7,361 bases of DNA, from the NCBI GenBank assembly GCA_012511005.1, contig JAAZGX010000118.1, positions 1 to 7,361 of the forward strand, read 5' to 3'. The notes below the pieces were generated by a model. It worked only from the letters and a program-made list of their open reading frames with translations, had not been told where the DNA came from and searched no databases. Made by a program: the position numbers and the translations under genes. The stretch is from Clostridiales bacterium. GTDB lineage: Bacteria; Bacillota; Clostridia; Oscillospirales; Acutalibacteraceae. Position 1 is the first letter of the stretch, and every line of letters starts with the position of its first letter. This document shows, in pieces, positions 1-5,299 of this stretch.

Positions 1-287
1 ATATTTTCGTCGTATTGCAAAAGAGCGCGTGAAAGACCGTGGCGGATTGCACCTGCCTGACCTGTGACGCCGCCTCCTGATACACGGCAAATAATATCGA
101 ATTTGTCCAGCGTGTCTGTAAGCGTAAGCGGTTGGCGGACAATGAGTTTTAGTGTTTCAAGTCCGAAATAATCATCAATATCCCTGTCGTTTATAACGAT
201 ACTGCCTGTTCCCGGATAAACACGAACGCGCGCTACGGACTTCTTCCTTCTGCCTGTTCCATAAAAATATGGTTTGCTGTCATACAT
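1..287 (-). CDS. rpsI: 30S ribosomal protein S9, 3' end cut by the window edge
   Basis: Structural protein of the small ribosomal subunit; in this family the long basic C-terminal tail reaches toward the P-site tRNA. The first 95 codons lie in the window and start MYDSKPYFYGTGRRKKSVAR. The S9 hallmarks visible are YGTGRRK near residues 9-15, RVRVYPGTG around 20-28, and GGGVTGQAGAIRHGLSRAL near residues 70-88. The tail with the final K/R-rich end is outside the window. The ATG at 287 is preceded by GGAGGA (295-300) at good spacing, which fixes the start. It follows rplM after 18 nt, the conserved rplM-rpsI operon order, and is presumably transcribed from the promoter upstream of rplM. Identity is certain; completeness cannot be judged. 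Confidence 0.97.
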   Translation of the reverse strand, partial: MYDSKPYFYGTGRRKKSVARVRVYPGTGSIVINDRDIDDYFGLETLKLIVRQPLTLTDTLDKFDIICRVSGGGVTGQAGAIRHGLSRALLQYDEN

Positions 288-305
288 AATTTTGTCCTCC
301 TTCCG

Positions 306-734
306 TTAAAATTCCCTTGCTATGGGGTTTTGTGCTTGCTGGTTATGCTCTGCACCTTTGTAAACGCGAAGCCTTGTTAAGGCTTTACGGCCTATAACGG
401 TGTCCGGAATCATTCCTTTTACCGCTTTCATAACTGCAAACTCCGGTTTTTGCTGCATAAGGGTGCCATATTTCACAGCCTTGAGATTGCCTATATATCC
501 TGTGTGACGATAATAAGTTTTTTGCTCAAGCTTTTTGCCCGTAAGAACAATTTTTTCTGCATTGATAACTACGACACAGTCGCCGCAATCTGCATGCGGG
601 GCAAATGTAGGCTTATGTTTGCCTCTTAAAAGCACGGCAGCTTCAACAGCTACTTCACCAAGCGTTCTGCCGGCAGCGTCAAGCAGGTGCCAGTCACGCG
701 TGATTTCGCTTGCCTTAGGCATATAAGTTGACAT
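306..734 (-). CDS. rplM: 50S ribosomal protein L13
   Basis: Early-assembly large-subunit protein. The 142-residue product has the usual family length and starts MSTYMPKASEITRDWHLLDA. The L13 core is clear: GRTLGEVAVEAAVLLRGKHKPTF (residues about 22-44), VVVINAEKIVLTGKK near 54-68, YYRHTGY near 73-79, AVKGMIP near 103-109 and the C-terminal YKGAEHNQQAQNP. The frame stays open upstream to an ATG at 779, but that would add 15 non-conserved residues, leaves no ribosome binding site before it, and lies only about a dozen nt from the predicted transcript start. The ATG at 734 has AAAGGA 11 nt upstream and gives the family length, so I chose it. First gene of the rplM-rpsI operon, with its own promoter. 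Confidence 0.96.
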   Translation of the reverse strand: MSTYMPKASEITRDWHLLDAAGRTLGEVAVEAAVLLRGKHKPTFAPHADCGDCVVVINAEKIVLTGKKLEQKTYYRHTGYIGNLKAVKYGTLMQQKPEFAVMKAVKGMIPDTVIGRKALTRLRVYKGAEHNQQAQNPIAREF

Positions 735-792
735 ATACTTTCCATTCCTTTCAAAATTCTGACATAATAAATCCATCAATATCGGGATTGCT
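735..792 (-). promoter_or_regulatory. rplM 5' leader, possible L13 autoregulatory element
   Basis: This is the untranslated leader expected from the promoter at 798-826, about 57 nt. It contains an inverted repeat AATCC (789-785 on the minus strand) / GGATT (774-770) around a 10-nt loop, followed by an unpaired A/T-rich segment and the ribosome binding site AAAGGA (746-751). Firmicute rplM genes are known to carry a short L13-leader RNA (Rfam L13_leader) bound by the ribosomal protein. Position and size fit; the structure seen here is a short stem only, and I have not matched it to the family model. Confidence 0.4.
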
Positions 793-797
793 ACGAT

Positions 798-826
798 ATA
801 TTATCACATCACCGCACGGGTGTCAA
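798..826 (-). promoter_or_regulatory. Housekeeping sigma promoter for rplM-rpsI
   Basis: On the minus strand a perfect -35 TTGACA (821-826) is followed after 17 nt by TAATAT (798-803). An overlapping reading is a 15-nt spacer with TG-T-GATAAT, an extended -10. Transcription would start near 791-792. This is the best promoter in the window and fits a highly expressed ribosomal protein operon. It separates rplM-rpsI from the upstream peptidase gene, after which I see no clear terminator. Confidence 0.8.
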
Positions 827-912
827 CACATTTTTTGAATAAATTTAATTTAGCTCGTACAATCTTCAATTTACTCTGTTTTCCTGTAGTTTTTATATGA
901 ATTCCTCTGTTG

Positions 913-2274
913 TCATTTTTTAAATTGTGTGTAAGGCTTTTTTTGACGATATGACCCGCTTTTTCTGCTTCTTTCGGATTTACTTTTGCTGAAAGTATAA
1001 ACGGCTATTAAAAAAATCACAAATAAAAGAGCGAAAATAATTAAAACAGCATAAAAGGGTTTTGAAGTAAAAAGGCTTTTAACCATAGATATAACTGCTT
1101 TCTTCTCGCTTCTCTCTACATCGTTTAAGGCAACAAGATTTACTGTTGCTACTATTGTGTTAGAGTAATAAATATTTGCCTTTGCTATTACTTCACCTTT
1201 TTTTATGGGCGCTGTTACACTTTCCGGCTTTGAATTTTCATCTGTTACAATAGATAACCCCTCAAGCTCTGCGCTTATAGGAACAAGGGCAGTAACCTCC
1301 TTTTCGGGTATTAAAGCTACATGGCTTGTATCTTTGCCGTTTTTCACTTCAATTTCATCTATTATGCGAGCGCTGTCCGAAACAATTTTAAGACGCATAT
1401 TTTCAAACGCCCAGCCATACATTTCCCGGCTTGCGGCATAAGCGGTGTTTCTCTTTTCCGCACTCTTATTAATAACTCTATAATCGCCTTTCATCGCAAT
1501 GCATATATAGGTATAACCGTCCTTTTGGGCAAAAGAAGCGAAACATTCGCCTGAAAGCTCTGTGCTGCCTGTAATTCCGCCGCCTAAATATTTATAATAG
1601 TAATCTGAATATATATTAATCATAGGGTTGCGATTGTATGCCGTTCTTCTGCTGATTTTGTTTGTTGCGGGAACATTTCGCTCATATACTGCAACAATCT
1701 CCCTAAATAACGGAATTTTAATTGCGTGCTTGAGTATTAAATACATATCGTATGCCGTAGTCTTTTGATTAAAATCATCAAGACCGTGCGCATTTGTAAA
1801 ATTCGTGTTTTTGCATCCAATAGCTTTTGCAAAATCATTCATAAGGTTTATAAAAACGGGAATATCTTTTGCCACATATTCTGCAATCACATTTGCAGCA
1901 TCATTTGCCCCCGAAAGTAAAAGCAGATAAAGTAAATCCCGCATTTTTATTTTTTCGCCCGCTGCTAATCCTGCTATAGAGCTGCCCGTTCCAAATAAAA
2001 GCTCTACGGCATTTTTTGAAACTGTGACCTCGGCATCAATATTTTCACAAAACTCAATCGCTAAAACAGCAGTAGCTATTTTAACGAGAGATGCAGGGGC
2101 GGCGGATTTTTCAGCATTTTTGCTGAACACTGCCACATCCGTATCTGTATTGGCAAGATAAAATATATCCGGCGCATAGCTTACAAGCTCAGAGTTATAT
2201 GCCGCATATGGCATAACCGTCAGATTAGTCATAATTATTAAGACTGTACACAAAAAAATTAGCACTCTTTTCAT
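913..2274 (-). CDS. PBP5-like D-alanyl-D-alanine carboxypeptidase homologue with altered active-site motifs
   Basis: Serine peptidase of the S11 (DacA/DacF) family; members trim the terminal D-Ala from peptidoglycan stem peptides outside the membrane. The 453-residue product has a signal peptide (KR then a hydrophobic run, probable cleavage near residue 25 after PYAA), a transpeptidase-like domain to about 270, a PBP5 C-terminal-like beta domain around 290-380, one membrane helix at about 407-428 and a K/R-rich tail. The nucleophile motif is intact as S62-L-V-K65. The SxN position reads G122-A-N124 (in SGANDAAN), with a serine one place early, and the KTG position reads I234-T-G236 (in GGGITGST), so the usual lysine is missing. 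Activity is therefore doubtful. The frame opens at GTG 2286, but that GTG is part of GGGGTG (2284-2289), a good ribosome binding site for the ATG at 2274. Divergent from the phosphoesterase gene; upstream of rplM. An active enzyme with a divergent pocket remains possible. Confidence 0.88.
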   Translation of the reverse strand: MKRVLIFLCTVLIIMTNLTVMPYAAYNSELVSYAPDIFYLANTDTDVAVFSKNAEKSAAPASLVKIATAVLAIEFCENIDAEVTVSKNAVELLFGTGSSIAGLAAGEKIKMRDLLYLLLLSGANDAANVIAEYVAKDIPVFINLMNDFAKAIGCKNTNFTNAHGLDDFNQKTTAYDMYLILKHAIKIPLFREIVAVYERNVPATNKISRRTAYNRNPMINIYSDYYYKYLGGGITGSTELSGECFASFAQKDGYTYICIAMKGDYRVINKSAEKRNTAYAASREMYGWAFENMRLKIVSDSARIIDEIEVKNGKDTSHVALIPEKEVTALVPISAELEGLSIVTDENSKPESVTAPIKKGEVIAKANIYYSNTIVATVNLVALNDVERSEKKAVISMVKSLFTSKPFYAVLIIFALLFVIFLIAVYTFSKSKSERSRKSGSYRQKKPYTQFKK

Positions 2275-2303
2275 AGACAAAGGCACCCCAAATGGTATAT
2301 AAT
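2274..2303 (+). promoter_or_regulatory. Candidate promoter for the phosphoesterase-mgtC-like operon
   Basis: Plus-strand TAGACA (2274-2279, one mismatch to TTGACA), an 18-nt spacer and a perfect TATAAT (2298-2303). Transcription would start near 2310, giving a leader of about 82 nt before the TTG start at 2392. It lies within the start codon and leader of the peptidase gene and faces that gene's own promoter. The region is AT-rich, so a chance match is possible. Confidence 0.4.
2284..2289 (-). promoter_or_regulatory. Ribosome binding site deciding the peptidase start
   Basis: GGGGTG on the minus strand lies 9 nt before the ATG at 2274, whose product begins MKRVLIF, a typical signal-peptide start. 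The in-frame GTG at 2286 is inside this site and has no comparable purine box ahead of it, so it is unlikely to be the start. Confidence 0.6.
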
Positions 2304-2327
2304 GAATAGTAATATATTTATATATAC

Positions 2328-2356
2328 ATTATAGCACTATTTTTAGTAAAAATAAA
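2328..2356 (-). promoter_or_regulatory. Extended -10 promoter for the peptidase gene
   Basis: On the minus strand TGCTATAAT (2336 down to 2328) is a perfect extended -10 element. The -35 position at 17-nt spacing (2351-2356) reads TTTATT, a weak match, as is usual where TGn compensates. Transcription would start near 2321, giving a leader of about 46 nt to the ATG at 2274. Confidence 0.65.
2338..2354. repeat. 17-bp palindrome in the divergent control region, candidate operator
   Basis: TATTTTTA, a single G, then TAAAAATA: two 8-bp arms that are exact reverse complements. It covers the spacer between the -35 and -10 of the peptidase promoter and would lie in the leader of the plus-strand operon, so a bound protein could affect both. 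The single central base makes it a DNA site rather than a useful RNA hairpin. Its arms are A/T only, so chance occurrence in this AT-rich gap cannot be excluded. Confidence 0.35.
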
Positions 2357-2391
2357 CATCCTATGGAATTTTAATACGGAAGTGATTTGCT

Positions 2392-3081
2392 TTGGTTTAT
2401 GTTACGGGAGATACGCACGGTTGTCCCGAAAGACTTTCAAAGAGCGAGCTGAAAATGCTAAAAGAAGGTGATACCTTAATTATCTGCGGCGATTTTGGAT
2501 TTGTATGGGACGACGGTAAAAAGGAGCAGAAAGTTCTGCTTTCTTTATCTAAGCGCAAATACAATATTTGCTTTGTAGACGGAACGCATGAAAATTTTAA
2601 TTTACTTAACAAATATCCCGTAAAAACTTGGAACGGCGGGCTTGTTCATGAAATAAAGCCGAATATTATGCACCTTATGCGCGGAGAGCTTTTTAATATA
2701 GATGAGCTTTCTATTTTCACTATGGGCGGAGGCGAAAGCCCCGATTTAGATGTCAGGTTTGAAACGGCTTCTTGGGATAAGGGCGAAATACCAACGCAAT
2801 CCGATTTACTGAGAGGCGCACAGAAGCTTGAAGAAATGGAGTGTAAGGTAGATATAATAATAACTCACGAACCGCCGTCAAAAATTAAAGGATTTTTAAA
2901 GCTTGCCGAAACAGACCAAATAAGAGTAACTGCTCTTAATGCTTATTTTGATGAGCTTTCCGCAACATGCACTTTTAAGCACTGGTTCTTCGGCAGTCTG
3001 CATATGGATAAATTTATATCCAACACACATATAGGACTATTTAAAAATATAATAAACGCCCATACGGGCGAAAAATGCTAA
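2392..3081 (+). CDS. Calcineurin-like metallophosphoesterase with an incomplete M2 metal site
   Basis: Small cytoplasmic phosphoesterase of 229 residues, no signal peptide or membrane segment, resembling the single-domain enzymes common in Firmicute genomes, phages and integrative elements. Motifs in order: GDTHG (6-10), GDFG (33-36), DGTHENF (63-69), ITHEPP (157-162) and FGSLHMD (200-206). The family pattern is DxH, GD, GNH(D/E), H, GHxH. Here the Asn of motif III is Thr65 and the first His of motif V is Ser202; in structurally known relatives such as Mre11 both bind the second (M2) metal, while the M1 ligands D7, H9, D34 and H204 remain. The substrate is unknown. The start is TTG at 2392, supported by GGAAGTGAT (2378-2386) 5-7 nt ahead and by the motif beginning at residue 6. 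The next gene follows after 27 nt, so the two are probably cotranscribed. Confidence 0.88.
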   Translation: MVYVTGDTHGCPERLSKSELKMLKEGDTLIICGDFGFVWDDGKKEQKVLLSLSKRKYNICFVDGTHENFNLLNKYPVKTWNGGLVHEIKPNIMHLMRGELFNIDELSIFTMGGGESPDLDVRFETASWDKGEIPTQSDLLRGAQKLEEMECKVDIIITHEPPSKIKGFLKLAETDQIRVTALNAYFDELSATCTFKHWFFGSLHMDKFISNTHIGLFKNIINAHTGEKC

Positions 3082-3108
3082 CAACAAAAAAATATAAGGA
3101 GGATACCA

Positions 3109-3843
3109 ATGTTTACTTCTCAATTTGAAGAACTGACTTGGGCGATTATTATTTTACGGCTTTCCCTTTCCCTCGTATCGGGCATATTGATTGGGCTTGA
3201 GCGTAAATTTAGAAATCACCCTGCCGGAATGAAAACACATGCTATTGTGTGCATCGGGTCCGCTCTTGCCTCACTTCTTTCAATAGAGATGTTTTACACC
3301 TTTTACAACGGCGGTTTTGAGGGGGACATAAAATTAGATATGGCAAGGATAGCGGCAGGTGTGCTGACGGGCATAGGCTTTGTTGGCGCCGGCGCTATAA
3401 TGAAGTCAAGTGACGGGCTTTTCGTAACAGGGCTTACAACTGCCGCCACTCTTTGGGTAACGGCATGCCTTGGTCTTACTATCGGAATGGGATACTTAAA
3501 AATAAGCGTTGTGGCTCTTGTTGCTATCTTTATTGCAAATGTTCCGCTGAGGCAACTTGAGCTTAAACTAAATTTTAACGCAAACTGCGTAAGGAGCATG
3601 CTTATCACAACAAAAGATAAAAGCTTAACTATGGACTTTATGAAAAAGTTGCTTGATTATCATGAAATCAAAATAGAAAACTTTGAGTTAGTAACAGCCG
3701 AATATGTGTCCGGCAGCGAAGATAATGTATTTGCTCTAAAGTACACAATCAAACTGAATAACCATGTTAAATTCGAGTCACTTTTACAGGAAATTTCGCT
3801 TGATGACAACTCCTTGCATGTCGTAGAGTCTATATCAATGTAA
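3109..3843 (+). CDS. MgtC/SapB family inner-membrane protein
   Basis: Integral membrane protein of 244 residues. The N-terminal half (about 10-147) holds four to five hydrophobic helices with the MgtC signatures GLERKFRNHPAGMKTH (29-44), D77-MARIAAG, GIGFVGAGAI (88-97) and GLTTAATLW (108-116). Residues about 160-244 form a soluble tail compatible with the ACT-like domain seen in longer MgtC proteins. In Salmonella and Mycobacterium MgtC supports growth at low magnesium and in macrophages and modulates the F-type ATP synthase; in most other bacteria the role is unknown, and I claim only family membership. A textbook AAGGAGG (3096-3102) lies 6 nt before the ATG. Second gene after the phosphoesterase; its stop is only 9 bp from that of the convergent rqcP, with no terminator visible between them. 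Confidence 0.92.
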   Translation: MFTSQFEELTWAIIILRLSLSLVSGILIGLERKFRNHPAGMKTHAIVCIGSALASLLSIEMFYTFYNGGFEGDIKLDMARIAAGVLTGIGFVGAGAIMKSSDGLFVTGLTTAATLWVTACLGLTIGMGYLKISVVALVAIFIANVPLRQLELKLNFNANCVRSMLITTKDKSLTMDFMKKLLDYHEIKIENFELVTAEYVSGSEDNVFALKYTIKLNNHVKFESLLQEISLDDNSLHVVESISM

Positions 3844-3852
3844 TCTATTCCT

Positions 3853-4092
3853 TTACAATATCTTGTACATACCGGTTGCTTCTTCTTTTTTTACATATTC
3901 ATTAATAGAAAGCACTTCATATTTCGTTAGCTTTCCGCCCATTTGTATTTCAATTACATCACCGACTTTCACGCTGTAGGAAGCTCTTGCCACAGCTTTG
4001 TTGACTGAAACGCGCTTTGCGTCACACACTTCATTTGCTATTGTCCTGCGTTTTATTATGCGTGAAACCTTTAAATATTTATCTAACCTCAT
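3853..4092 (-). CDS. rqcP: S4-domain ribosome-associated quality control factor RqcP (YabO)
   Basis: Small RNA-binding protein of 79 residues (the Bacillus protein is in the mid-80s). It starts MRLDKYLKVSRIIKRRTIAN, the characteristic S4 domain opening with conserved R2, D4, K5 and R15-R16, and ends in the typical KKEEATGMYKIL. In Bacillus, RqcP binds stalled large subunits carrying peptidyl-tRNA and works with RqcH to add C-terminal alanine tails that mark the nascent chain for degradation. AGGAGA (4097-4102) precedes the ATG. It is last in the flippase-mazG-hup-rqcP run, matching Bacillus yabM-yabN-yabO. Hsp15 (HslR) is the related Gram-negative S4 protein, but length and context favour RqcP. 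The sporulation genes yabP and yabQ, usual downstream partners, do not follow here. Confidence 0.9.
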   Translation of the reverse strand: MRLDKYLKVSRIIKRRTIANEVCDAKRVSVNKAVARASYSVKVGDVIEIQMGGKLTKYEVLSINEYVKKEEATGMYKIL

Positions 4093-4102
4093 AATCTCTC
4101 CT

Positions 4103-4137
4103 AAAAATTCGCCCCGAAAAGCAAAGGCTTTTCGGGG
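4103..4137 (-). terminator. Intrinsic terminator or attenuator between hup and rqcP
   Basis: Eleven-base arms CCCCGAAAAGC (4112-4122) and GCTTTTCGGGG (4127-4137) pair perfectly around a 4-nt loop. On the minus strand the stem is followed by CGAA and then five T (4107-4103), an imperfect U tract ending just before the rqcP ribosome binding site. This suggests partial termination after hup with read-through into rqcP. On the plus strand no T run follows the stem, so it is unlikely to stop transcripts coming from the mgtC-like gene. Confidence 0.65.
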
Positions 4138-4150
4138 TAAATAATTCTGC

Positions 4151-4420
4151 TTATTTTACAGCGTCTTTCAGGGCTTTGCCTGCCTTGAACCCGGGAACCT
4201 TTGTTGCCGGAATTTGAATTCTCTCTTTCGTGCGAGGATTTAAGCCTTCTTTCGCTGCGCGCTCGCGAACGGAAAATGTACCAAATCCTACAAGCTGAAC
4301 CTTGTCGCCGCTTCTAAGAGCTTCTGTAATGCTTTCAAATACTGCTGAGACAGCCGCGTCTGCATCCTTTTTAGAAAAACCGGCTTTTGCAACTTCGTTT
4401 ACAAGTTCTGTCTTATTCAT
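4151..4420 (-). CDS. hup: HU-family nucleoid DNA-binding protein
   Basis: Histone-like DNA-bending protein of 89 residues, acting as a dimer on the nucleoid. It has MNKTELVNEVAKAG at the N-terminus, the dimer-core GFGTF (45-49), the beta arm VRERAAKEGLNPRTKERIQIP with the intercalating Pro62 at the arm tip (NPRT, 61-64), and the C-terminal KVPGFKAGKALKDAVK. Length and all landmarks are normal for HU rather than IHF. GGAGG (4428-4432) lies 7 nt before the ATG. It starts 22 nt after mazG, and a hairpin follows its stop, which would let HU be made in larger amounts than RqcP. No convincing promoter was found immediately upstream; one could lie inside mazG. Confidence 0.96.
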   Translation of the reverse strand: MNKTELVNEVAKAGFSKKDADAAVSAVFESITEALRSGDKVQLVGFGTFSVRERAAKEGLNPRTKERIQIPATKVPGFKAGKALKDAVK

Positions 4421-4442
4421 CTTTTTTCCTCCATTTTAATTT

Positions 4443-5276
4443 TTATCCTAAAGGGTTTGCAAGCAAATCCTTATTGTGGACTTTTTTTACTTCCTCCCAA
4501 AGTTCATCAAGCTCTTTGGGCGTCATACTTTTTATGCTCTGCTTTCTTTCTGTTGCTATGCTTTCAAGTGATGTAAATCTTTTGATAAATTTATCGGTTG
4601 ATTTCCTAAGCGCCGTTTCCGCATCCATTTTGCAAAACCTTGCCACATTCACAACAGAAAACAGAATGTCTCCTAATTCATCATTTATTCTTTCGTCATC
4701 ATTTTCTGATAAGGCTTGTTTAAGCTCGTTAATTTCTTCAGCTACCTTACTGAAGGCACCTTCAATATTGTCCCAATCGAAGCCGGCTCTTTTAGCTTTT
4801 TCCTGTACTTTCTGGCTTTTCATAAGTGCCGGATAAACCTTCGGGATTTTTGCCATAGCCTCACTTTGGCTTTCTATCCCTTTTGTTTTGAGCTTTATCT
4901 CGTCCCAATTGCTAAGAACCTCTGTACTGTCTTTAACCTTCGTATCATTAAATATATGCGGGTGGCGGACAATCAGCTTTTTACATATACCGTCCGTGAC
5001 ATCAGAAAACGCAAAAACACCTTTTTCATCTTCCATTTGAGAATGAAACACGATTTGTAAAAGCACATCCCCAAGCTCCTCTTTAAGCAAGTCCGTGTTT
5101 TCACTGTCAATCGCTTCAAGCGCTTCGTATGTCTCCTCAAGAAAATTGTGCCTTATTGATTTATGGGTTTGCTCTTTATCCCACGGGCAGCCATTTTGAG
5201 AGCGTAAAATTTTCATAATCAAAAGAAGGTCATCTAAGTCGTATTTACTTTTGTTAGCGTCAATCGTGTTTTTCAT
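4443..5276 (-). CDS. mazG: Nucleoside triphosphate pyrophosphohydrolase MazG
   Basis: Hydrolyses NTPs and dNTPs to monophosphate and pyrophosphate; roles in family members include clearing aberrant nucleotides and lowering ppGpp. The 277 residues hold two MazG repeats: the first with CPWDKEQTH (30-38), E47-E48-x-x-E51 and E67-L-G-D70, the second with E180-E181-x-x-E184 and E200-L-G-D203, i.e. both metal-binding helical sets are intact, and the product has the length of the E. coli enzyme. Bacillus YabN, the positional equivalent, has an additional N-terminal tetrapyrrole-methylase-like domain that is absent here. The ATG at 5276 is preceded by AAGGAAG at 8-nt spacing. It lies 23 nt after the flippase and 22 nt before hup, so the run is probably one operon. 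Confidence 0.95.
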   Translation of the reverse strand: MKNTIDANKSKYDLDDLLLIMKILRSQNGCPWDKEQTHKSIRHNFLEETYEALEAIDSENTDLLKEELGDVLLQIVFHSQMEDEKGVFAFSDVTDGICKKLIVRHPHIFNDTKVKDSTEVLSNWDEIKLKTKGIESQSEAMAKIPKVYPALMKSQKVQEKAKRAGFDWDNIEGAFSKVAEEINELKQALSENDDERINDELGDILFSVVNVARFCKMDAETALRKSTDKFIKRFTSLESIATERKQSIKSMTPKELDELWEEVKKVHNKDLLANPLG

Positions 5277-5299
5277 AAATTCGTCTTCCTTGGCATATT

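Noticed and set aside
535..726. Plus-strand open frame of 63 codons opposite rplM, and similar open frames opposite the peptidase, MazG and flippase genes
   Set aside because: They lie wholly within conserved genes on the other strand, resemble no family, and lack ribosome binding sites; they are shadows of the real genes.
735..779. N-terminal extension of L13 from the ATG at 779
   Set aside because: It adds 15 residues unlike any L13 N-terminus, has no ribosome binding site, and would start about 12 nt after the predicted transcript start. The ATG at 734 gives the normal 142 residues.
841..912. Terminator for the peptidase gene or a small gene before rplM
   Set aside because: I find no stable hairpin followed by T residues and no plausible start with a ribosome binding site; the stretch is AT-rich spacer.
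3854..3867. TACAA/TTGTA inverted repeat at the end of rqcP as a terminator for the mgtC-like gene
   Set aside because: Only 5 bp, AT-rich, and the plus-strand T run begins roughly 20 nt later; it also lies within rqcP coding sequence.
4426..4470. Possible hup promoter (TTGCAA and TAAAAT about 18 nt apart at the end of mazG)
   Set aside because: Transcription would begin at or beyond the hup ribosome binding site, so the message would lack it.
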